From JADKHR01 sp041917295 (GTDB lineage: Bacteria > Elusimicrobiota > Elusimicrobia > FEN-1173), in contig JAYRXX010000063.1 of NCBI GenBank assembly GCA_041917295.1, positions 62,001 to 126,000 of the forward strand: 64,000 bases of DNA. The letters run 5' to 3'. Under the pieces are notes generated by a model. The model made no database searches and had not been told where the DNA came from. It worked only from the letters and a program-made list of their open reading frames with translations. Positions 44,637-52,466 of the stretch are shown piece after piece (positions within the stretch are counted from its first letter, which is position 1; the number at the start of each line of letters is the position of its first letter). Both the position numbers and the translations under genes were made by a program.

Positions 44637-44675
44637 AAGGGGGAATGAACGCACAACGTCATTCCCCCTTTTTAT
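44637..44675 (+). terminator. Rho-independent terminator after the 8-codon ORF
   Basis: aagggggaatgaacg pairs with cgtcattccccctt over about 14 bp with one bulged base and a short loop, followed by a T run (44669-44673). It ends the sigma/anti-sigma/microORF region and lies 28 nt before the MFS gene. It could therefore act as an attenuator for that gene. Confidence 0.85.
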
Positions 44676-44702
44676 TTCCCCGTCGATCGTCCTGTTCTCC
44701 CC

Positions 44703-45926
44703 ATGCCATCCGCTCAAACCAAAACAGCGTTTTTGTTTCGCGCTTTCCGATACCCCAACTACCGCCTTTTTTTCGGCGGTCAAATTGTTTCCTTAATCGG
44801 GTCGTGGATCGGCTCCACCGCCACCAGCTGGCTCGTTTATCGGCTTACCGGGTCCGCGTTGTTGCTGGGCCTGGTGGGTTTTATGAACCAATTCCCGGCT
44901 TTTTTCGTAACCCCGTTCGGGGGCATTATCGTGGACCGTTGGGACCGCCGCCGTTTGTTGGTGGCCACCCAAACATTGTCCATGCTCCAATCCTTGGCCC
45001 TGGCCTTTTTGGCCTTAACCCAACAGGCCACGGTGCCCGCCCTGCTGTTCCTGTCGGCGATACAAGGGTTTGTGAACGCCTTCGACATGCCGGGCCGGCA
45101 AGCCTTCGTGGTGGACCTCATCGAAAACAAAGACGACCTGGGCAACGCCATCGCCCTCAATTCGTCCATGTTCAATATGGCCCGGCTGGTGGGCCCCACG
45201 ATCGGGGGCTTGTTAATCACAGCGGTGGGCGAAGGATGGTGTTTTTTTATCGATGGGTTAAGTTACCTGGCCGTCATATCCGCCCTGTTGATGATGCGAA
45301 CTCGCCCGCCTGCCCTTTCCAAACCCCACCCCCGGGGCGTGCTTCATTCCCTTTGGGAAGGATGGCGGTATGCTTATCATTCCCGGCCGATCCGATCGAT
45401 CTTGGCCCTGTTGGCTTTGGCCAGCCTGTTGGGAGCCCCATACATGACCCTTGTCCCGATATTTGCCGGAAAAGTGTTAAAGGGCGGCCCCCACACCATG
45501 GGATTTTTAATGACCGCCGGCGGTTGCGGCGCCTTGCTGGGCGCTTTAACCCTGGCGGTTCGGCCCTCCAGCGCCGGTGTGGCGCGTTGGATCCATCGGG
45601 GGGCGTTGATTTTTGGAGTGGGTCTTATTGCGTTTTCGTTTTCGCGGGTTTTGTGGGTGTCGATGCTGTTGTTGGTCGTGGCCGGGTTTGGGTTTATGAT
45701 CCAAATGGGCGCCAGCAACACCCACATTCAAACCATCGTCGACGACGACAAGCGCGGCCGGGTGATGAGTTTGTTTGTGATGTCTTGGCTGGGAGCGGCC
45801 CCCATCGGCAGTGTGGTGGCCGGATCGCTCACCGAAACAATCGGCGCCCCCCACACACTGATGCTGGGCGGATTCTGTTGCCTGGCGGGCGGGATTTGGT
45901 TCTACAAAAAAAACTGCACAGGGTAG
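44703..45926 (+). CDS. MFS transporter, EntS/MFS_3-like exporter
   Basis: A 407-residue protein with about 12 hydrophobic helices. It begins FRAFRYPNYRLFFGGQIVSLIGSW and has the MFS loop motif IIVDRWDRRRLLVATQ between helices 2 and 3. Relatives are enterobactin- or drug-type exporters, but the substrate cannot be deduced. No clear Shine-Dalgarno sequence precedes the ATG at 44703, and a terminator lies just upstream. This suggests regulated or weak expression. The last 12 nt overlap the 3' end of tRNA-Tyr on the other strand. Confidence 0.88.
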   Translation: MPSAQTKTAFLFRAFRYPNYRLFFGGQIVSLIGSWIGSTATSWLVYRLTGSALLLGLVGFMNQFPAFFVTPFGGIIVDRWDRRRLLVATQTLSMLQSLALAFLALTQQATVPALLFLSAIQGFVNAFDMPGRQAFVVDLIENKDDLGNAIALNSSMFNMARLVGPTIGGLLITAVGEGWCFFIDGLSYLAVISALLMMRTRPPALSKPHPRGVLHSLWEGWRYAYHSRPIRSILALLALASLLGAPYMTLVPIFAGKVLKGGPHTMGFLMTAGGCGALLGALTLAVRPSSAGVARWIHRGALIFGVGLIAFSFSRVLWVSMLLLVVAGFGFMIQMGASNTHIQTIVDDDKRGRVMSLFVMSWLGAAPIGSVVAGSLTETIGAPHTLMLGGFCCLAGGIWFYKKNCTG

Positions 45927-45998
45927 GATTCGAACCTACGTAGGGCGAGGCCCGCCAGATTTACAGTCTGGTGCATTTGACCGCTCTGCCACCTGTGC
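45915..45998 (-). tRNA. tRNA-Tyr (anticodon GUA)
   Basis: An 84-nt class II tRNA on the minus strand. Acceptor gcacagg/cctgtgc is fully paired with discriminator A. The anticodon stem ccaga/tctgg closes the loop ctgtaaa (anticodon GTA). A long variable arm is present, and the T arm contains ggttcgaatcc. CCA is not encoded. Its 3' end overlaps the last codons of the MFS gene. Confidence 0.97.
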
Positions 45999-46060
45999 GA
46001 AAGGGGGAGGAACCAGCAGAATGGCGCCTATTCTAACCTGTTTTAGACGATAAATCAAAC

Positions 46061-46156
46061 GGACCCATTCGGGGACCCATTCGGGTCGGGGACCCATCCG
46101 GGTCCGAGATCCGTTCGGGTCGGAAACCCGTTCGGGCCAGGAACCTGTTCGGAACC
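46061..46156. repeat. Imperfect tandem array of a palindromic unit
   Basis: About six degenerate copies of a 12-18 nt unit, consensus close to GGGACCCRTTCGGGTC, run from 46061 to 46156. Single units such as gacccattcgggtc and gacccatccgggtc are themselves 5-bp-stem palindromes. The array lies in the gap between tRNA-Tyr and the thioredoxin-like gene and ends about 50 nt before the latter. It could form a row of small hairpins in RNA or bind a regulator. Confidence 0.7.
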
Positions 46157-46205
46157 GTGAGCCAAACCATTTGACGAGAAAGCTCGCAGACGATAAAATC
46201 TGCCC

Positions 46206-46760
46206 ATGTCGTTAACTCCATCAACCATGGCCCCGCTGGGCACGCTGGCTCCGGCGTTTTCGTTGCCGGACGTGACGTCGGGACAATCGGTCCGTTTGGA
46301 AGATTTTTCCGGCCGCGACGTTTTGCTGGTCCTGTTTTTGTGCCGGCACTGTCCCTATGTGAAACACGTGGAAAAAGAGTTGGCCCGCATCGGTCGGGAT
46401 TACGCCCGCAAAAACCTGGGAATCGTGGCCATCAGTTCCAACGACGCCGATCAGTACCCGGACGATTCCCCCGCGGGGTTGGCCCATCAAGCTCAACAGG
46501 CCGGGTTTGGGTTTCCTTACCTGTACGACGAAACACAGGCCGTGGCCAAATCTTTTGGCGCGGCCTGCACGCCGGACTTCTTTCTCTTCGATAAAGGCCG
46601 CCGTCTCATTTATCGCGGCCAGTTGGACGACAGCCGGCCCGGCAACAACAAACCGGTCACCGGAAAAGACCTTCGCGCCGCCCTGGACGCCGCTCTCACC
46701 GGCCAGCCGGTGCCCACCACCCAACGCCCCAGCACCGGATGCAACATCAAGTGGAAATAA
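46206..46760 (+). CDS. Thioredoxin-fold (AhpC/TSA-like) protein
   Basis: A 184-residue cytoplasmic protein. APAFSLPDVTSGQSVRLEDFSG starts the fold and VLFLCRHCPYVKHVEKELARI holds a CxxC site (CRHC), typical of a widespread group of peroxiredoxin-like thioredoxin proteins. TPDFFLFDKGRRLIYRGQLDD is the conserved later part. It probably acts in thiol-disulphide exchange or peroxide reduction. No signal peptide. It converges on the small monooxygenase-like gene. Confidence 0.88.
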   Translation: MSLTPSTMAPLGTLAPAFSLPDVTSGQSVRLEDFSGRDVLLVLFLCRHCPYVKHVEKELARIGRDYARKNLGIVAISSNDADQYPDDSPAGLAHQAQQAGFGFPYLYDETQAVAKSFGAACTPDFFLFDKGRRLIYRGQLDDSRPGNNKPVTGKDLRAALDAALTGQPVPTTQRPSTGCNIKWK

Positions 46761-46772
46761 ATGTTGGGTTCG

Positions 46773-47066
46773 TTAAGAAATGTCTTCGAAAGCCGTGATC
46801 TCCGGCGCAGCGGCCACCAACGCGGGAACCAATCGCAATAATTCTTGAATGTGCGGCGTGGCCATGTGCGCGTCCGCCGCTTCTTGGGAAACCCATTTTT
46901 CCACGCTCACAAACAGGGAGGGATTTCCCACCGCCCGGTGAAGTTTGTATTTAAGACATCCTGGTTCTTTCCGCGAGGCTTCTACCGCTTTTAACCAAGC
47001 CCGCTCCAAATCTTTTTCTTGGCCCGATTTGGCTAGAACCCGGGCGATCACGATCACGTTGGCCAT
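46773..47066 (-). CDS. Antibiotic biosynthesis monooxygenase (ABM)-domain protein
   Basis: A 97-residue dimeric ferredoxin-like protein: VIVIARVLAKSGQEKDLERAW, then SRKEPGCLKYKLHRAVGNPSLFVSVEKWVSQEAADAH, the standard ABM pattern. Family members include quinol monooxygenases (YgiN) and heme-degrading enzymes; the substrate is unclear. A strong GAAAGGAGG site precedes the ATG at 47066. comM ends upstream on the same strand. Confidence 0.9.
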   Translation of the reverse strand: MANVIVIARVLAKSGQEKDLERAWLKAVEASRKEPGCLKYKLHRAVGNPSLFVSVEKWVSQEAADAHMATPHIQELLRLVPALVAAAPEITAFEDIS

Positions 47067-47078
47067 GAATTCCTCCTT

Positions 47079-48596
47079 TCATAATAGTGAATGGATCAGC
47101 GGCCGATCCAGGGATCGGTAGCCCACCGCTTCGGCCACATGTTCTTCCCGCAACGAGTCAGATCCCGCCAAGTCGGCCACGGTTCGGGCAACTTTTAAAA
47201 TCCGATCGAACGACCGGGCGGATAACCCCAACTTCGAAACCGCCTCTTTCACCAAGGTCTTAGACGGCGCGTCCAATTTACAATGGGCTTTCACTTCTTT
47301 GCCGCTCAGGCGCGAATTGGACATGACACCCCGGGCTCGCTGGCGCGCCCGCGCGTCCAGAATGCGAGACAGGACAACACCGGTTTTCTCGGACGGGGGC
47401 GGCTCTTCGGTGATCTCCGCTAAACTCAGGGCGGGCACTTCCACGTGCATGTCGATGCGGTCCAGCAAAGGCCCCGACACTTTTCCCCGATACTTGCGAA
47501 CCGCCATAGGCGTGCACACGCATTCCCGTTCCGGATGGCCCTCGTATCCGCACGGACAGGGGTTCATGGCCGCCACCAACATGAACCGCGCCGGAAAACA
47601 AACTGTTTTGGCCGCCCGCGACACCGTCACCGACCCCTCTTCCAAGGGTTGGCGCAACACTTCCAACACGTGCCGGTCGAATTCCGGCAACTCGTCTAAA
47701 AACAGCACGCCGTTGTGAGCCAACGACACTTCCCCGGGCCGGGGATGGGTTCCGCCGCCAATCAAAGCCACATCGGATATGGTGTGATGCGGACTGCGAA
47801 ACGGCCGCTCACCAAAAATGGCACCGGACCCCAACCCCGCCACCGAATGAATTTTGCGGGTTTCCAACGACTCATCGAACGTCATGGACGTCAACAGCCC
47901 CGGCAATCGGCGGGCCAACATGGTTTTGCCGGACCCCGGCGGGCCGATCATCAACAGGTTGTGGGACCCCGCCGCCGCCACTTCCAGCGCCCGTTTGGCG
48001 AACAGTTGGCCGCGGATGTCCGCCAAATCCAACCCTTCCGGTTCCACAAACGACGGTCGAACGGGAGCGACGAAAGGTTCGGGTTTCCATTCGCCGCGAA
48101 AATAGTGGATGGTTTGTTCCAAGCTGACGGCGGGCACCAGCGTCAGCCCTTTGACCACGGACGCTTCAGCGGCGTTGGCGGCGGGCAAAATAAGCGCCGC
48201 GCCTTCGTCCCGGGCCGCCAACGCAATGGGCAAGATTCCCCGCACCGGCCGAAGGCGGCCGTCCAAGGCCAGTTCGCCGATCAACACGTGGCGGCCGATC
48301 GGGTCCAACGGCAAAAGGCCGTCCGCCGCCAACACGCCGATCGCGATGGGCAAATCAAATGCGGTGCCTTCTTTCTTTACGTCCGCGGGAGACAGGTTGA
48401 CGGTGACCCGACGGGACGGAAAATCGAACCCCGAATTGCGCACCGCGGCCACCACCCGGTCTTTGGATTCGCGCACCGCCGCGTCGGGCAAACCCACCGT
48501 TGAAAAAACCGGCAGTCCCGACGACAGGTCCACTTCCACATGGACAATGAACCCGTCGATGCCGATCACCGAAGCGCTTTTCACTTTGGCCAACAT
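47079..48596 (-). CDS. comM: YifB/ComM-family Mg-chelatase-like AAA+ ATPase
   Basis: 505 residues from the ATG at 48596. The N-terminal Lon-protease-like domain begins MLAKVKSASVIGIDGFIVHVEV and has VNLSPADVKKEGTAFDLPIA. The AAA+ core has Walker A MIGPPGSGKTMLARRLPGLL and Walker B GVLFLDELPEF, and the C-terminal Mg-chelatase-like lid follows. A Cys cluster (CPCGYEGHPERECVC) lies between them. ComM is a branch-migration helicase for natural transformation and is kept in many bacteria. The longer frame upstream runs into the divergent promoter region. Confidence 0.95.
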   Translation of the reverse strand: MLAKVKSASVIGIDGFIVHVEVDLSSGLPVFSTVGLPDAAVRESKDRVVAAVRNSGFDFPSRRVTVNLSPADVKKEGTAFDLPIAIGVLAADGLLPLDPIGRHVLIGELALDGRLRPVRGILPIALAARDEGAALILPAANAAEASVVKGLTLVPAVSLEQTIHYFRGEWKPEPFVAPVRPSFVEPEGLDLADIRGQLFAKRALEVAAAGSHNLLMIGPPGSGKTMLARRLPGLLTSMTFDESLETRKIHSVAGLGSGAIFGERPFRSPHHTISDVALIGGGTHPRPGEVSLAHNGVLFLDELPEFDRHVLEVLRQPLEEGSVTVSRAAKTVCFPARFMLVAAMNPCPCGYEGHPERECVCTPMAVRKYRGKVSGPLLDRIDMHVEVPALSLAEITEEPPPSEKTGVVLSRILDARARQRARGVMSNSRLSGKEVKAHCKLDAPSKTLVKEAVSKLGLSARSFDRILKVARTVADLAGSDSLREEHVAEAVGYRSLDRPLIHSLL

Positions 48597-48656
48597 GGGC
48601 AAAATTATGGCATAACCCGATTCAATTGTCCCTTGACGGACGGATGATTCTTGGGC

Positions 48657-50996
48657 ATGCTTATCTTTATGCGAAGACCTTTGTATGTGGGACTTCTTTT
48701 GTTGGCGTGGAATACCTTGGCCGAACCGATGGTGAGCGCACGGCGCCCCCATTTGGACAGAAGGCCCGGCGCCGTCGTTTATCGACTTAAAGCGAGCGCT
48801 TCCGCCGAAAGCGATAACAATCTGGCGGCCGTGCGCCGGCTTCGCGTTTCGGAGGAACGCAAGGAAATGGGCGCCGGATTAACGGTCGAACGCTTTAGGC
48901 CAACCGGAACGAACGAAGAATTTCTGGCGGACGAACTCATGGCCACGGGAGCCGTTGAGTTTGCCGAACCGGATTATTTGGTTCCCCCCGCGCTGGTTCC
49001 TGACGACACTCTGTATTCATTGTCATGGCACCACCCCAAAATCAAAACACCCGCCGCCTGGGATGTGTCCTCGGGAAACGGGGTCACCATCGCCATACTT
49101 GATACCGGAGTCGATTCGACCCACCCGGACCTTTCCGGCCAAGTGGTGCCGGGGCGCAATGTGTTGGACGGAAACTCCGACACCCGAGATGTCTATGGCC
49201 ACGGCACACAGGTGGCCGGCGTGGCCGCGGCCGTGGCCAACAACGACACCGGAATCGCCGGTGTCGCCTGGAATGCCAAAATTATGCCCATTCGCATCGC
49301 CGACGCTTCCGGATACGCTTATTGGAGCGATATGGCCACGGGAATTGTCTACGCCGCCGACCATGGGGCCCGCGTGGTAAACCTAAGCTACAACCAATCC
49401 TGTGGAGCCGGTGTGATCATTACCGCCGCCCAGTATTTACGCACGAAAAAGGGAGTTCTCGTTGTCGCCGCCGGCAACGACGGCAATGAAGTTTATGACA
49501 CCGCCAGCGCCGACGTGACCTGCGTGTCCGCCACCGATTCCAGCGACTTAATCACGGACTTTTCAAATTTCGGATCCCTTATTGATATTTCGGCGCCGGG
49601 CGAGGGCATCTACGCGACCAACAACGGCGGAGGTTACAGCGCCGTCATTGGAACTTCCTTTTCCGCTCCGAACACGGCGGGGGTTTATGCTCTCATGATT
49701 GCCGCCAACCCGTTATTGACGTCCGCCGAACTGGACTCATTTTTGTTCACTTCGGCCGATGATTTGGGAACCGCTGGAAAAGATAAATATTTCGGCCATG
49801 GCCGGCTCGACGCCGAGGGCGCCGTAACGCTGGCCGACCAGTCCGCCGACAAAACCCCGCCCACCGTAAACATGACCGCGCCCGCCGAGGGGGCAACCGT
49901 AGGGGGAATCGTGACCCTGACGGCCACCGCTTCCGACAACACCCAAATGGGGGGAGTGCAGTTTAAAGTGGATGGGTCTACTGTCGCTATCGAAGACACA
50001 TCCTACCCCTACTCCTATTCCTGGAACAGCGGTTTGAATTCCGATGGGGCCCACACCATCACGGCGGTGGCCCGGGATGTGGTCAACAATACAGCGACCT
50101 CATCTCCAATTACTGTGGTTGTGGATAACACAGCACCCGCTCTTTCCAACGTTACCATCCCAAATATTATTGCCGTGGGAGCCACGATCTCATGGACATC
50201 CAATGAACCGGCCACGTCCCAAGTGGAATATGGTTTAACGAACGCATATGGAAATTTGTCCTCGCTTAATTCCACGCTGGACACGTCCCATTCGGTCACA
50301 CTAACAGGCCTATCCCCGGTTACAACCTATCACTTCCGGGTCCGATCCCGGGACAGCGTGGGGAATCTGGGCACCTCTGGAGACAGCACGTTCACGACAG
50401 TCCCAGATGAGATCAAACCCAGCGTGTCCATCACGGAGCCTGAAGCAAGTGAAACGGTCTACGGAACCCTGATTGTTTCCGCCTCGGCCTCCGACAACGT
50501 CGGTGTGACCCGCGTGGAATTTTATCTGGACGGACAAAAAATTGCCGAAGACACAACGAGCCCCTTCCAGTATTTCTGGAACACGGGGAGCGCCTCAAAC
50601 GGAACACACACCTTGACCACCATCGCTTACGACGCCGCGGGCAACGATTCGCCCCCATCGGCGGTTCAAATCATCGTGGAAAACACCGCGGAAACCCTCA
50701 ACACGCCGAAAGAAGCCTACGCGTTTCCGGACCCCGCCACCCACGGCGCCGTTCCAACCGTGCGGGCGTTTTTTAATGACATCGACACCCTTCAAATTCG
50801 AATTTATGATGTGGCCGGTCAACCGGTTGAAAGCGCGGATGTTCCCGCTGTTCCAGCCGGGGTAGAAGACGGACGCCTTTACTATGATTGGCCCTGGACA
50901 GGAACCATTGCCAGCGGGCGGTATTTCGTTCTCATCGCCGGGGTGAAAGGCGGAGAGCGAAGTTACGTTAAAACCCTTGTCCGGGTGGTGCGATGA
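48657..50996 (+). CDS. Secreted subtilisin-family (S8) protease with Ig-like domains and a FlgD/T9SS-like tail
   Basis: 779 residues from the ATG at 48657; an ATG at 48669 would give a shorter signal peptide (RRPLYVGLLLLAWNTLA). After an inhibitor-like propeptide comes the catalytic domain with Asp149 (ILDTGVDSTHPD), His182 (YGHGTQVAGV) and Ser334 (GTSFSAPNTAG), all present. Two Ig-like domains (TPPTVNMTAPAEGATVGG; KPSVSITEPEASETVYG) flank a fibronectin-like domain (ATSQVEYGLTNAYG). The last 90 residues (FPDPATHG, IYDVAGQPVESADVP, SGRYFVLIAGV) resemble FlgD-like or sorting domains. It is coupled to a PorV-like barrel gene by an ATGA overlap. Confidence 0.92.
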   Translation: MLIFMRRPLYVGLLLLAWNTLAEPMVSARRPHLDRRPGAVVYRLKASASAESDNNLAAVRRLRVSEERKEMGAGLTVERFRPTGTNEEFLADELMATGAVEFAEPDYLVPPALVPDDTLYSLSWHHPKIKTPAAWDVSSGNGVTIAILDTGVDSTHPDLSGQVVPGRNVLDGNSDTRDVYGHGTQVAGVAAAVANNDTGIAGVAWNAKIMPIRIADASGYAYWSDMATGIVYAADHGARVVNLSYNQSCGAGVIITAAQYLRTKKGVLVVAAGNDGNEVYDTASADVTCVSATDSSDLITDFSNFGSLIDISAPGEGIYATNNGGGYSAVIGTSFSAPNTAGVYALMIAANPLLTSAELDSFLFTSADDLGTAGKDKYFGHGRLDAEGAVTLADQSADKTPPTVNMTAPAEGATVGGIVTLTATASDNTQMGGVQFKVDGSTVAIEDTSYPYSYSWNSGLNSDGAHTITAVARDVVNNTATSSPITVVVDNTAPALSNVTIPNIIAVGATISWTSNEPATSQVEYGLTNAYGNLSSLNSTLDTSHSVTLTGLSPVTTYHFRVRSRDSVGNLGTSGDSTFTTVPDEIKPSVSITEPEASETVYGTLIVSASASDNVGVTRVEFYLDGQKIAEDTTSPFQYFWNTGSASNGTHTLTTIAYDAAGNDSPPSAVQIIVENTAETLNTPKEAYAFPDPATHGAVPTVRAFFNDIDTLQIRIYDVAGQPVESADVPAVPAGVEDGRLYYDWPWTGTIASGRYFVLIAGVKGGERSYVKTLVRVVR

Positions 50997-52012
50997 AACG
51001 GCCACTGGTTGTGTGGGCCCTCGTGATGGGGGTTGGCACGATCCGCGCCCAAGATCCGGGCGCCGCGTTTTTAACATTGCCCCCTTCGGTTCGATCCGAA
51101 GGGGCCGGCGGATCCGCCGGGCTGGCGTTGGGCGCTGAGGCCCTGGGCATGAACCCGGCCTTAATCACACCAACAACATCTCAAGGACAAATCTATTCTT
51201 CCTTTGCCCAACTGTGGGAGGACACCGCTTACGCCCACGCGGCGGGAGCCTGGGGAATAGGTCGGCGGCACACCGGAATCGGGGCCGCTTTGTCCACGGT
51301 TAAAACCGACGGGACCAAAGATCGAGACACCCATGGAACCCTAACAGGAACAACCAGCGATTCCCAGGACACGACCGCGATGGTGGGAATGTCTTTTCGC
51401 CCGTCTGTCCCGTGGCGATGGGGGGCCGCCCTGCGGCTGTTTCGATCCGAAATCGGCTCGTATCAATCCGACACCGCCTGGTCCACCGATTGGGGCGCGG
51501 CGTGGTCGGCCCGCAAGGCGCTCCTCTCTTTTTCGATCAACCATCTGGGACCAGGCCAGCGGTTTATTAACCAGAACGACTCGCTCCCGACAGTTTTTCG
51601 TGCCGACGGGTCCTGGACGACCCCCCGCTTCACGTGGGTGTTGGGCGCCGGACAAGAAATCGCCTTAGCTCGCACGCGCCTGAACGGCGGCGTGGAATAT
51701 CGTTGGGGACCTTTGGCGTTGCGGTCTGGGTTTAACACCCACTGGGGCGGAGAGGAATCCGCTATCGATGATTCGTCAACGGAAAAAATGGTCAGCGGGC
51801 TCAGCGCGGGACTGGGATTCCAGGCTGGAAAAAATTGGCGGTTCGACTACGCGGTTCGGCAACCGTCGTCACACTTTGACGTCGTTCACCGAGCCGGTCT
51901 GTCCTGGTCGTGGGGACCTTCTCCCCAACCCTTTAACCAAGCCAAACCAAAAGGGAAAAAAACCGTTCCCAAAGGCGCCACGCCCGCCCCTCGGCCGCGA
52001 CTTAAATTATAA
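50993..52012 (+). CDS. PorV/PorQ-like outer-membrane beta-barrel protein
   Basis: 339 residues with a signal peptide (VVWALVMGVGTIRAQ) and then the family start FLTLPPSVRSEGAGGSAGLALGAEALGMNPALI. In PorV/UPF0164 proteins this region has the pattern R-x-x-x-x-G-G-A followed by NPA. The rest alternates amphipathic strands (AAWSARKALLSFSINHLGPG; VEYRWGPLALRSGFN), typical of a FadL-like barrel. The basic, Pro-rich tail (KPKGKKTVPKGATPAPRPR) is unusual. Its start overlaps the protease stop, so the pair probably works together in surface display or secretion of the protease. Confidence 0.75.
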   Translation: MKRPLVVWALVMGVGTIRAQDPGAAFLTLPPSVRSEGAGGSAGLALGAEALGMNPALITPTTSQGQIYSSFAQLWEDTAYAHAAGAWGIGRRHTGIGAALSTVKTDGTKDRDTHGTLTGTTSDSQDTTAMVGMSFRPSVPWRWGAALRLFRSEIGSYQSDTAWSTDWGAAWSARKALLSFSINHLGPGQRFINQNDSLPTVFRADGSWTTPRFTWVLGAGQEIALARTRLNGGVEYRWGPLALRSGFNTHWGGEESAIDDSSTEKMVSGLSAGLGFQAGKNWRFDYAVRQPSSHFDVVHRAGLSWSWGPSPQPFNQAKPKGKKTVPKGATPAPRPRLKL

Positions 52013-52018
52013 GCCCCT

Positions 52019-52288
52019 CTACGTCTGACCCAACACGCTCGCCATGCGGGCCGCGCCGGCCGACGACGCGGTGTGAAAATGGATTTGTTTGGGCCGCAGG
52101 GACGGATCCATTTCCGAAAGGTGATGGGCCACCGGCAAAAAGGTGCCCCCCTCCCCATCGCCGATAAAATAATCCAAGCTAACCTCCACAACGCCGCCCG
52201 CGTCCAAAACAGCGATGGCCTCTTTCACTGTCCGGGCCACCGTCCAGCCCGGCGGCGGGGTGCGAACGTCGTCCACATAGAGTTTCAT
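52019..52288 (-). CDS. cREC (cyclic-phosphate processing receiver-like) domain protein
   Basis: An 89-residue stand-alone receiver-fold protein. LYVDDVRTPPPGW, ARTVKEAIAVLDAGGVVEVSLDYFIGDGEGG and PKQIHFHTAS follow the cREC pattern, with Asp pairs at the phosphorylation-like site. The family was proposed from genome context to act on cyclic-phosphate nucleic-acid ends or related signals; its activity is unproven. The intergenic DNA upstream of its start holds a nested set of inverted repeats. Confidence 0.75.
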   Translation of the reverse strand: MKLYVDDVRTPPPGWTVARTVKEAIAVLDAGGVVEVSLDYFIGDGEGGTFLPVAHHLSEMDPSLRPKQIHFHTASSAGAARMASVLGQT

Positions 52289-52304
52289 CCCGGATTCTTC
52301 ATTC

Positions 52305-52462
52305 GAAAAATCCCCTTCGCGGAGCTCAGGCGGGCTTCGCCCGGGATTACCCCTCGGACCAGGCTCGCCGAGCGACCCTGGTCCGAGCCCTTCGGGGAAT
52401 TTTTCAGCCGCACATTTTTGTACGCCGTCTGTCGGCTGTAAAGGAAGACGGCTGAAAAATTC
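52305..52462. repeat. Nested inverted repeats with mutually exclusive pairings before the cREC gene
   Basis: Four arms are clear. gaaaaatcccc (52305-52315) can pair with ggggaatttttc (52394-52405). cgggc/gcccg (52331-52343) forms a small hairpin. ctcggaccagg (52353-52363) pairs perfectly with cctggtccgag (52377-52387). gaatttttcagccg (52397-52410) pairs perfectly over 14 bp with 52449-52462. The first and last pairings share 52397-52405, so only one can form at a time. The block fills the gap between the thermonuclease stop and the cREC start (both minus strand). It may be a regulatory RNA leader or a palindromic dispersed repeat. Confidence 0.7.
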
Positions 52463-52466
52463 GGGT

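Noticed and set aside
44645..45943. A 432-residue plus-strand open frame overlapping the MFS gene
   Set aside because: Rich in Arg/Pro/His/Gly with no family pattern; it is the shadow of the clearly membrane-type MFS frame.
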